64,000 nucleotides of DNA from Polaribacter sejongensis. Lineage in GTDB: Bacteria; Bacteroidota; Bacteroidia; Flavobacteriales; Flavobacteriaceae. The notes below the pieces were generated by a model, which was not told where the DNA came from, searched no databases, and saw only the letters and a program-made list of their open reading frames with translations. Within the stretch, counting starts at the first letter, position 1. Every line of letters begins with the position of its first letter. Position numbers and translations under genes: made by a program. The DNA is taken from NCBI RefSeq assembly GCF_038024065.1, contig NZ_CP150667.1, positions 62,001-126,000 on the forward strand, in the 5' to 3' direction. Shown one piece after another: positions 51,062-58,879 of the stretch.

Positions 51062-54000
51062 TATTTAGGATTACCGATATACATACTTAATTCTATTCTA
51101 ACATAACTAAAAAGTGGATGAATTACTTTTTGTAGTTTACCAATAGTATGGTTTTTTATTCTATTTGGCATTATTTTAGAAGCAATATCTTTATTTGGTA
51201 AACCGTTTACAAAGCAAAAATCCATATTTTTACTTATTGTTTTAATGGTTGGGTTTAGAGGAATAGCATAGTTAAAACGAATTTTTCTTTCTTGTCGTAT
51301 CCCTTCTTTTAAAAATAAATTATCCACCCAAATCATTTCCTTATCCTTGTTATAAAATGTAATAATTAATTGAGGAACCGTAATTTCTTGAATTCCACTA
51401 TTAAATAAAGTTCCGCTTATGCTAGTTGGTTTTATATTTACTTCACTTAAAACAATATCCTTAAACAAGTCCGAATTTGTAGTATTTCCTGCAGCTTGTA
51501 AGTTAAATTTAGTTGGTTGCTCACTGAGTTCTACAGGCGTAAATTCGTCTGGATTAAAAGTTTTAGGAATAGAATCTTTTGTTTTAGACCAAGCAATACC
51601 CTCAAAATTAATTCTAAAAGCACTAATCTCTTTTGGCATTAATTTGTGTTTTAAAATGTGTTTTGCATTATAAGTAGCCAATTCTTTATTCTCATCATTA
51701 TAAAGTGTCCCTTTTAAGACTACGTCTGATGGAACATTATCTATATTTTGTACTTCTCCAATAATAGCATAACGTTTGTTAAACTTTATTAGTTTAGCAG
51801 AAACAATTTCTAAAACAGGTTGTTTTAAAACATCTTCGTGATGGGTTTGTTCTGTGGTAATTCTTCTTCTTCCTTGATTAAAATAACCTGTAGAATTCTT
51901 AGAATATAATTGATCTGGTGGTAAATCTATCGATTTTCTTGTTGGTTTTAAATACCACTTACTGTTTCTTTTAACAGTTGTTTTAAATTCAGTTTTTGAT
52001 AATTTTTCTAATGGAGTAATCCATTTTGTTTCTACCTTTAATGTGGCCAAACTATCTGTCTGCTTTATAATCTCTGTGGTTATAGCATCTAACTTTGCAT
52101 AGGAACTTAACAAACCATCTGTAACAGATATCTCTAATAAATATTGTGCTCTTGTAAGCTCATCTTTTGGATCTATGTAGGTATAACTTTTATTCAACTC
52201 TTTAAAATCGACAGCGTCATAATAAGCTTTTACTACATTTTCTGGAGATCTTTGTGTATCGTTTTTAATATAAAACATATAGCACGCATAACCAATTGTG
52301 ATTATTAAAATAACTGCCCAGATATGAAATGCTTTTAATACAATTCTAGGAAACTTATTGTAATCAACTTTAAATTTAAAGTAAACAGGAACAGCTTTAA
52401 ATTTTGTTTTTAAACTATGAACAAATAACGACTGTATATTTAAAATAAATGCAATAAGTACAGTTAAAAAAGGAATGATCCCCCAAATTATTTTTACCCA
52501 AGCAGGTACATCTTCTTTGGGTAAAATAGATGAAATAGGAGGTACGTTTAATTTTTCCCAAACCATAATACCGTTTTCTAATTGTGATAAACGCTGCCAT
52601 CCGCAGAAAAATAATACAGGATCATAAAATTTATCATTAGAAAAAATATATTTTAAATTATATTTTTCAGGTGTGGTTAAAAATTGTTGCAAAGAACCAA
52701 TACCAGCAACTCCTTTAAACTTTGAGTTTTCTAAACGTTCTATAGGTCTTGTTGTTAGTTCGGGTAAGCGCCTCGCGGAATGATAATTACCATCTACACT
52801 CATTGCGTTTGTCTGGGCTGCTAACCACGCCATTTGATCTCCAAAACCCAACGTTAAATACCTCCAATGATCATGAGAATCTTGACTTAGAAAGTTTACA
52901 ATAGGAAGCATTTTTATCTTTTGAGGTTGAGAAGGTCTAAAATATCCCAAACTCATGGTGAAAATTACCATAGAAACATAAAAAGCGGCCAATAGTCCTC
53001 CTAATAAACGGTGATAAACGGCACCAAATCGTTCTTGTATTAGAACTTTTAAATCTCCTTCTACAAACCTATAGATAAACTCTCCAAATATAGGAATAGA
53101 CATGATTGAACCCCAAAGTGTAAACCTATCTAAGGTTAAAATATTAAAGGCCGTTTCACCTAAAATCATTTTAGGTATTGGTGTTGTGCCACCTGTTCCC
53201 AAAATAACTAACATGGTAAAAGACAATCCGAAAAATAAATATCTTTTACTAAAGTATCTGTAAAATATATAAGGAAAAATGAATAATAAAATTCCCCATG
53301 GAATTGTAAAAAATACCAAACCAGAAGATGTAACATCTATAAAGCTATCTCTAGATCCATGAGGAATAGGTACTTGTGTTATTGGGTTTAATTTTGAATT
53401 CATCCAATAGGGAAAAATACAAAATATTATAAGGAATAGTGAAGAGAACCCAAATGCAAGGTTTTTCTTCAATTGTTTCATAAATGTTTTTAGAAATAAA
53501 GATAAAGTAACTTCTTTATAAGAGTTAACTTCTTCTCTAGCAACATCCATAATAACCGTTCCTATTAAAGGAAATATAAAAAATAACATTCCAAAGATAG
53601 GAGTAACATGATGAGAGGTAACGGTAACAGCGATTAAGGAAAGAGAAGTAAAGAAAAATTTATATTTTCCTGTTTTAAGCCATAGGTATATTTCGGGTAA
53701 CGAATGCATTAAAACAGAAACACCTATAATACTGGGTAATTGACCAAAAATATGCAAAGTCTCTACAAAAGAAGAAGAAAAAACAGCTAAAATAGCAGCA
53801 TAACCGGCAACAGTTCTATTAGATGTTATTAATAAAGAATACCTGTAAGCTCCAGTAACAAATAGAACAATGGCTATCATAGCCACTGTAAACATTCCAA
53901 ATTTTAAGCCTCCTATTAACGATAAAGCTCCAATTGTTTGATGCACCAATGGAGGATAACTCTGCACCGTAAAGCCTGTATACCATTTATAATTCCAGGG

Positions 54001-54150
54001 TTCAAACCAACTAGTTGCATAATGATCTGCAAAAAATAAATGAATTAAAGCGTCATAGGTAGTTTCTAATGTAAAGAAAATAGTAGAACCATGAAAAAGA
54101 ACTGCCAATAGAATTGCAGTAATTAAGTATTTATTAGATTTTTCTTTCAT
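51061..54150 (-). CDS. 1029-aa GT-C-like polytopic membrane protein (PTPS-related type) with NTF2-like and beta domains
   Basis: N-terminal half (about 1-590) has 11 or more hydrophobic segments. The first loop TTYDALIHLFFADHYATSWF and WNYKWYTGFTVQSYPPLVHQ has the acidic residue and layout of GT-C lipid-linked glycosyltransferases and of the 6-pyruvoyl-tetrahydropterin-synthase-related membrane family. Another membrane segment lies near 608-630, then an NTF2-like domain (about 638-750, ENVVKAYYDAVDFKELNKSY) and extracytoplasmic beta domains to the end. First gene of the minus-strand operon. Likely a membrane glycosyltransferase or polymer-modifying enzyme using a lipid-phosphate sugar; the GT2 fusion next door could make that donor (inference). 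Confidence 0.68.
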   Translation of the reverse strand: MKEKSNKYLITAILLAVLFHGSTIFFTLETTYDALIHLFFADHYATSWFEPWNYKWYTGFTVQSYPPLVHQTIGALSLIGGLKFGMFTVAMIAIVLFVTGAYRYSLLITSNRTVAGYAAILAVFSSSFVETLHIFGQLPSIIGVSVLMHSLPEIYLWLKTGKYKFFFTSLSLIAVTVTSHHVTPIFGMLFFIFPLIGTVIMDVAREEVNSYKEVTLSLFLKTFMKQLKKNLAFGFSSLFLIIFCIFPYWMNSKLNPITQVPIPHGSRDSFIDVTSSGLVFFTIPWGILLFIFPYIFYRYFSKRYLFFGLSFTMLVILGTGGTTPIPKMILGETAFNILTLDRFTLWGSIMSIPIFGEFIYRFVEGDLKVLIQERFGAVYHRLLGGLLAAFYVSMVIFTMSLGYFRPSQPQKIKMLPIVNFLSQDSHDHWRYLTLGFGDQMAWLAAQTNAMSVDGNYHSARRLPELTTRPIERLENSKFKGVAGIGSLQQFLTTPEKYNLKYIFSNDKFYDPVLFFCGWQRLSQLENGIMVWEKLNVPPISSILPKEDVPAWVKIIWGIIPFLTVLIAFILNIQSLFVHSLKTKFKAVPVYFKFKVDYNKFPRIVLKAFHIWAVILIITIGYACYMFYIKNDTQRSPENVVKAYYDAVDFKELNKSYTYIDPKDELTRAQYLLEISVTDGLLSSYAKLDAITTEIIKQTDSLATLKVETKWITPLEKLSKTEFKTTVKRNSKWYLKPTRKSIDLPPDQLYSKNSTGYFNQGRRRITTEQTHHEDVLKQPVLEIVSAKLIKFNKRYAIIGEVQNIDNVPSDVVLKGTLYNDENKELATYNAKHILKHKLMPKEISAFRINFEGIAWSKTKDSIPKTFNPDEFTPVELSEQPTKFNLQAAGNTTNSDLFKDIVLSEVNIKPTSISGTLFNSGIQEITVPQLIITFYNKDKEMIWVDNLFLKEGIRQERKIRFNYAIPLNPTIKTISKNMDFCFVNGLPNKDIASKIMPNRIKNHTIGKLQKVIHPLFSYVRIELSMYIGNPK

Positions 54151-54288
54151 TAATAGATCTCTGACTTATAATCATGTAAAGGTAAAAATTTTAAACTTAG
54201 TTTTTTTTATTTGTCTAAAGTAACTTACCTTTCATCCTAATTAATCAACCTTTAAAGATCTTATTATAGAATAAAAATAAAACAAAAG

Positions 54289-54296
54289 TATTTTTG
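54289..54296 (+). promoter_or_regulatory. Candidate -7 element for the receiver-GT2 gene
   Basis: TATTTTTG fits TAnnTTTG, 31 bases before the ATG at 54328, in the divergent gap to the 1029-aa gene. No clear -33 TTG. Confidence 0.4.
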
Positions 54297-54327
54297 AGGT
54301 GTAAATAAGTAATATAAAAATATCGTT

Positions 54328-55500
54328 ATGAGAATTTTAGCTATTGATGATCAAAAATTAGTTCTAATACCTTTAGAAAGTAGGTTAAAAGAAATGGGGT
54401 ATGAAGTATTAACAGAAACAGATGCTTTAAAAGGAATTGAATTGTACAATTCTTTTAAACCAGATTTAGTGATTGTTGATATTAATATGCCAACTATTTC
54501 TGGTTTAGAGGTTGTAAAGCATATTAGAGAAGTTAAAAAATCTAATACACCAATTATGATTTTATCTGGTAATACAGATGATGACATGATTACAAAAGGC
54601 TTTGATTTAGGTGTAAATGATTATATGAAAAAACCTCTAAGTTTAACAGAGGTTGGGTTAAGAACAAAAAGATTAATTGGCCTTCCAGAAAATACAGATA
54701 CTACAAAAAAATATAAGAACACTATTATACAACAAAGATGTGTTGGTGTTGTAATACCTTGTTATAATGAAGAAGAAAGATTGCTAAGCAAAGAATTTAC
54801 AGATTATATAGATAAAAATACCGGATATCATTTATGTTTTGTAAATGATGGAAGTAAAGATAAAACTTTAGAAGTTTTACATAAGTTAAGAAAAGGTAGA
54901 GAAGACTTTATTACTGTTTATGATTGTGAAAAAAATGGAGGTAAAGCAGAAGCTGTTAGGCAAGGCATGTTATATATGGCTAAGCAAGAAGATTTAGATT
55001 ATATAGGGTTTTTAGATGCAGATTTATCAACAGATTTAGCTGATTTTGATGATTTAGTTTCAACTATTGAAAAATCTAATTATAAGATTGTAAGTGGTTC
55101 TAGAATTAGTAGAATGGGCGCAAATATTACGAAAGAATCAGCAAGAAAGATTATTAGTTTGACTATAAACTATATCATTAGAAAAATTCTTTCTATGGAC
55201 TTTAAAGATACCCAATGTGGTGCTAAAATTTTTCATAAAGATGTAATAGATATTTCTTTTAAAGAAAAATTTGTTACCCAATGGATTTTTGATGTTGAAA
55301 TTTTTAGAAGAATAACACTGCATTTTGGATTAAAAAAAGCAAAAGAAATATTATGTGAACAGCCATTAAAAAGATGGATTCATGCTGATGGCTCTAAACT
55401 ATCAATGAAAGATTCTGTTAAAATAGTTGGTCAACTAGGGCAAATTGCTTGGCATTATAGAAGTGGGAAAAAAGATCATAAAAGCACTGTTGTAGCATAA
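54328..55500 (+). CDS. Receiver-domain/GT2 glycosyltransferase fusion
   Basis: 390 aa, soluble. Residues 1-118 are a complete REC domain: Asp7-Asp8, phosphoacceptor Asp51 (LVIVDINMP), Ser80 (ILSGN), Lys102 (MKKPLS). Residues about 138-375 are a GT2 of the dolichyl-phosphate-mannose/glucose synthase type: VGVVIPCYNEEERL (139-152), FVNDGSKDKT (171-180), the DxD of FLDADLST (Asp230, Asp232) and DTQCGAKIF. No C-terminal membrane pair. The family would transfer a sugar from a nucleotide donor to polyprenyl phosphate. The receiver suggests that activity is switched by phosphorylation. Divergent from the GT-C-like gene, which would use such a lipid donor; a kinase/HPt set lies 13 kb upstream. Confidence 0.9.
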   Translation: MRILAIDDQKLVLIPLESRLKEMGYEVLTETDALKGIELYNSFKPDLVIVDINMPTISGLEVVKHIREVKKSNTPIMILSGNTDDDMITKGFDLGVNDYMKKPLSLTEVGLRTKRLIGLPENTDTTKKYKNTIIQQRCVGVVIPCYNEEERLLSKEFTDYIDKNTGYHLCFVNDGSKDKTLEVLHKLRKGREDFITVYDCEKNGGKAEAVRQGMLYMAKQEDLDYIGFLDADLSTDLADFDDLVSTIEKSNYKIVSGSRISRMGANITKESARKIISLTINYIIRKILSMDFKDTQCGAKIFHKDVIDISFKEKFVTQWIFDVEIFRRITLHFGLKKAKEILCEQPLKRWIHADGSKLSMKDSVKIVGQLGQIAWHYRSGKKDHKSTVVA

Positions 55501-55520
55501 TCTATTTGATCGAAAAAAAT

Positions 55521-55928
55521 ATGAAAAAAGGAATCATAATAATATGTAATAAGAATGACCTTGATATTTTAAAGGAAATCCGTTTTAAATCACTTTTTAA
55601 TAAAGAGTTTAAAATATGTATCGTTAATAATGGTAACAATAATAAAATATTAAATTTCTTACTTAAGTTAAATGAATCTTCTAAATTTGACATTTCTATT
55701 TTAAACTTGAGAAAAGAAAAGGCTTTGAAGTTAGCAATGAAAGCAGGGGTGCGGTTTTTGTCTAACTTATATGATGTTCAGTTATTTGTGCATACGACCC
55801 CAAAAAGTGTTTTTAAAAACAATTTAAAAAAGAAATTAGAAAGTATTAAGGATGAAAATTTCATAAATAAAAAAAATGAAAGGGTTTTGTTGCGAAGCGT
55901 GTATTCGCTAAACGAAATTACTAGTTGA
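55521..55928 (+). CDS. Small degenerate GT2-like protein
   Basis: 135 aa from the ATG at 55521, 20 bp after the receiver-GT2 stop (a TTG at 55506 is a weaker alternative). KKGIIIICNKNDLDILKEIR, then FKICIVNNGNNNKILNFLLK and LRKEKALKLAMKAGVRFLSN, follow the first strands of a GT-A/GT2 fold (V-V-I-P-x-Y-N, V-N-D-G-S, K-G-x-A-x-x-x-G). The DxD metal site and the whole second half are missing. Probably catalytically dead: a partner subunit, or a fragment kept under selection. The intact frame and operon position favour a real protein. Confidence 0.62.
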   Translation: MKKGIIIICNKNDLDILKEIRFKSLFNKEFKICIVNNGNNNKILNFLLKLNESSKFDISILNLRKEKALKLAMKAGVRFLSNLYDVQLFVHTTPKSVFKNNLKKKLESIKDENFINKKNERVLLRSVYSLNEITS

Positions 55929-55941
55929 AAAAATATATATA

Positions 55942-57159
55942 ATGAAAAACTTAGACAACAAACTACTTAGAATTGAAGGTAAAGTGCAAAATTATGATTG
56001 GGGAGGAGAAAGCTTCATTCCTAATTTAGTTTCAGAAACGATAAAGCCAAACACTACATATGCAGAATATTGGTTAGGAGCACATTTAAAAGCACCTTCA
56101 AAAGTTATTACTGAGGAAGGTAGTGTTTCATTAGATGAGTTTTTAGCACAAAATATAACAGAAAATTTAGGAGCTGAAGTTGCAAAAGACTTTGGTAAAC
56201 TACCATATTTATTCAAAGTTTTAGATGTAAGTAAAATGCTATCTATTCAAGTACACCCAAGTATTGCTGCTGCTAAAATAGGGTACAAAAAAGAAAATGA
56301 ACAAGGAATTCCTTTAACTGCCGATAATAGAAATTATAAAGACGAAAATCACAAGCCAGAAATAATGGTGGCTTTAACTGATTTTTGGCTCTTGCATGGG
56401 TTTTTAGAAAGTGAAAAACTAGCAAAAAACTTAAAAGAAACTTTAGAGTTAAGTTTCTTGTTAAATACCTTCTTAGAAGAAGGTTATTTAGGGCTTTATA
56501 AAAAAGTGATGGAATACTCACAAGAAGAAGTAAATACAATTTTGAGACCTTTGGTAAAAAGAATTCTTCCAAAATTTGTAAATAATGAATTAGAAAAATC
56601 TTCACCAGCATATTGGGCAGCCAAATCATTAAATAATAAAGATTCTGAAGACATTGACAAAGGTATTTTTTCTATTTACTTTTTTAATATTTTAAATTTA
56701 AGCAGAGGAGAAGCAATTTTTCAAGATGCAGGTGTGCCACATGCTTATTTAGAAGGTGTAAACATGGAGTTAATGGCAAATTCAGATAATGTGTTAAGAG
56801 CCGGATTAACTAGCAAACACATAGATGTTGAAGAGCTTATAAAAAATACAAAATTCGAAGAAACGATTCCTATTATTTTATTCGGTGAGGAAAATAAAGA
56901 GAATGGAGAAGTTGTTTTTAAAACTAAAGCTAAAGACTTCGAATTAAGTAAAATTGAATTGACAAAAACAGTATCTCATTCTTCAACTTCAAATTCTGTA
57001 GAGATATTAATGGCTTTAAAAGGAGCTGCTACTGTTTTTCAGAATAATGAAACTATCTCTTTAGATAAAGGGCAGTCTGTACTTATAAAAGCGAATACAA
57101 CGTATAAAATTACTACAGATTCTGAGGTTGAAATTTATAAGGCAAGTGTTCCAAAATAA
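55942..57159 (+). CDS. manA: Mannose-6-phosphate isomerase, class I
   Basis: 405 aa, cytoplasmic cupin-type zinc enzyme. Zn ligands: Gln103 and His105 (LSIQVHPS), Glu140 (NHKPEIMVAL), His267 (AGVPHAYLEG). N-terminus GKVQNYDWGGESFIPNLV is typical. Interconverts fructose 6-phosphate and mannose 6-phosphate, feeding GDP-mannose. Its place right after the receiver-GT2 pair (13 bp) hints that mannose is a component of the polymer or that GDP-mannose is the GT2 donor. Ends 9 bp before the convergent small gene, with a hairpin at the junction. Confidence 0.93.
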   Translation: MKNLDNKLLRIEGKVQNYDWGGESFIPNLVSETIKPNTTYAEYWLGAHLKAPSKVITEEGSVSLDEFLAQNITENLGAEVAKDFGKLPYLFKVLDVSKMLSIQVHPSIAAAKIGYKKENEQGIPLTADNRNYKDENHKPEIMVALTDFWLLHGFLESEKLAKNLKETLELSFLLNTFLEEGYLGLYKKVMEYSQEEVNTILRPLVKRILPKFVNNELEKSSPAYWAAKSLNNKDSEDIDKGIFSIYFFNILNLSRGEAIFQDAGVPHAYLEGVNMELMANSDNVLRAGLTSKHIDVEELIKNTKFEETIPIILFGEENKENGEVVFKTKAKDFELSKIELTKTVSHSSTSNSVEILMALKGAATVFQNNETISLDKGQSVLIKANTTYKITTDSEVEIYKASVPK

Positions 57160-57168
57160 ATTTATAAA

Positions 57169-57528
57169 CTAATTTAAAATTGTTTTAGAGTGCTTTACTC
57201 TAAAACAATTTTCTGATCCTAAGAATTTAGGATCTCCTGCTTCTTCAGACCAAAAACCTTCTAAAATATCTTTGCTTAGGCATTTGTAAACCACCACTCC
57301 TTTATAAATTGCATCTTCAAACCCAACATATTTAAAGTTGATAACGAGAATGTTATTCTTAAAAAAACCGATTCCTGTTTGTTCTTGAGATTCACTAATA
57401 TTCCATTTGGCAACAATTCTGTCATTTTCATCTAAAGTTAGGTGAAGTTCTCCTTTATACGAATTTTCATCTACATCTTGGTTGCTACCAATAATAGAAT
57501 ATGTACCAACTAAATCTTGAATTGTCAT
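57169..57528 (-). CDS. Small beta-rich protein, function unknown
   Basis: 119 aa, no signal peptide. Alternating strands such as YKGELHLTLDENDRIVAKWN and GIGFFKNNILVINFKYVG suggest a small calycin/lipocalin-like barrel. GFWSEEAGDPKFLGSENCFR near the end has no known motif. I do not recognise the family with certainty. Convergent with manA; its last codons overlap a 16-bp perfect hairpin that probably serves as terminator. Confidence 0.6.
   Translation of the reverse strand: MTIQDLVGTYSIIGSNQDVDENSYKGELHLTLDENDRIVAKWNISESQEQTGIGFFKNNILVINFKYVGFEDAIYKGVVVYKCLSKDILEGFWSEEAGDPKFLGSENCFRVKHSKTILN
57176..57212. terminator. Bidirectional hairpin inside the 3' end of a coding region
   Basis: Perfect 16-bp stem (AAAATTGTTTTAGAGT 57176-57191 with 57197-57212) and 5-base loop. 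It starts 7 bases past the small gene's stop-codon edge and lies within its last codons, between the convergent manA and the 57528-57169 gene. A/T ends give a U-tract either way. Confidence 0.8.
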
Positions 57529-57889
57529 TTTTTTGAACGGTTTAGACTTTTAAGTTTACAATAATAAGCTATTTTATAACTTCATAATTAATTTTACTGT
57601 TTTTAAAAGACTATTTTATGGTTATAAAATATTAGTTGATAAAAAAAATAAACCATGGTAATTCTCGAACAAGACGCTTATTTAGCTTAGAAATTTAAAT
57701 TAGAAGTCAGTATAATTATTTTAAATTAAAGAGAAGTACTGTTTAAACAAACGAAGTTTAAAGTTTGATATACATAAAAAAATAAATATAATTAAAAGTT
57801 AAGTTTTTATTCTTTAATTTTATCAGAATAAGAAAAAAGACCAATATAGATAAGTTCACAATACATAAACATAAAATTAAGATAAAAAT
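57529..57889. other. 361-bp AT-rich intergenic region
   Basis: Divergent control region between the small beta-rich gene and the SDR gene. The only structure I see is an 11-bp inverted repeat TATTTTATAAC (57570-57580) / GTTATAAAATA (57621-57631), the right arm of which also forms a tight hairpin with 57612-57619. No gene, no consensus -7 element and no LacI-type palindrome recognised. Confidence 0.5.
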
Positions 57890-58684
57890 ATGTCTCAAAC
57901 ATTATTTGATATTACAGGAAAAGTAGCTTTAGTTACAGGTTCTACACATGGTTTAGGAATGGCAATGGCTATGGGCTTAGGGAGAGCAGGTGCTACTATT
58001 GTTGTGAATGGAAATTCATCACAAGAAAAAGTAGACAATGCCGTTGCTGAATATAAAAAAGAAGGAATTACAGCTTTTGGTTATCAATTTAATGTTGCAG
58101 ATGAAGATCAAGTTATTGCTGCCGTTAAAAAAATAGAAAAAGAAGTTGGTGTCATTGATATTTTAGTAAATAATGCCGGAATTATTAAAAGAACTCCTTT
58201 GGTAGATATGGAAGTTGCAGATTTTAAGCAAGTAGTAGATATCGACTTGGTGAGTCCTTTTATTGTTTCTAAACACGTAGTTCGTGGAATGATGGAAAGA
58301 AAATCTGGTAAAATTATTAATATTTGTTCTATGATGAGCGAGTTGGGGAGAAATACTGTTGGGGCTTATGCTGCAGCAAAAGGAGGCTTAGTTATGTTAA
58401 CTAAAAACATGGCGACTGAGTGGGCGCGTTTTAATATTCAAATAAACGGTATTGGTCCAGGGTATTTTGCAACTTCACAAACAGCCCCAATTAGAGTGGA
58501 AGGGCATCCTTTTAACGATTTTATTGTAAACAGAACTCCTGCAAAAAAATGGGGAGATCCTAATGATTTGGCTGGAGCAGCAATTTTCTTATCATCTAAA
58601 GCAAGCGATTTTGTAAACGGACATATTTTATATGTTGATGGTGGAATTTTGGCAACCATAGGAAAACCATTAAACGAAGAGTAA
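57890..58684 (+). CDS. SDR oxidoreductase of the gluconate 5-dehydrogenase/KduD type
   Basis: 264 aa classical short-chain dehydrogenase. Cofactor loop TGSTHGLGMAMAMGLGRAGA (16-35), NNAG (94-97), catalytic Ser147/Ser150 in NICSMMSE, Tyr160 and Lys164 in GAYAAAKGG, C-terminus FVNGHILYVDGGILATIG. The RTPLVDMEVADFKQVVDIDL segment resembles gluconate 5-dehydrogenases and 2-dehydro-3-deoxygluconate 5-dehydrogenase (KduD). It could supply KDG to the KdgK/Eda branch 24 kb upstream, or belong to the polysaccharide locus that starts after it. Substrate uncertain. Confidence 0.82.
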   Translation: MSQTLFDITGKVALVTGSTHGLGMAMAMGLGRAGATIVVNGNSSQEKVDNAVAEYKKEGITAFGYQFNVADEDQVIAAVKKIEKEVGVIDILVNNAGIIKRTPLVDMEVADFKQVVDIDLVSPFIVSKHVVRGMMERKSGKIINICSMMSELGRNTVGAYAAAKGGLVMLTKNMATEWARFNIQINGIGPGYFATSQTAPIRVEGHPFNDFIVNRTPAKKWGDPNDLAGAAIFLSSKASDFVNGHILYVDGGILATIGKPLNEE

Positions 58685-58879
58685 AAAAAAAGATATAATA
58701 AGCTTAAAAAAATAGAATTATTTTTAACACAAGCATATAATTGAGCTTAAGGTAATTGGATTGCTATATTGTTTATTAGTGAGGTTTATTATCAAAATAA
58801 AAACCATACAGGTTATTGATTTTAGTCTTGTTTAATGATATTTAATGTAATTTAGTAACCAAACATATTGTTACAAGTT

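Noticed and set aside
54328..55500. Receiver and GT2 as two separate genes merged by a sequencing error
   Set aside because: One uninterrupted frame with a short linker (about residues 119-137) and no stop or start signal between them.
56273..56629. 118-codon minus-strand frame
   Set aside because: Antisense to manA, whose assignment is secure; leucine-rich shadow typical of AT-rich DNA.
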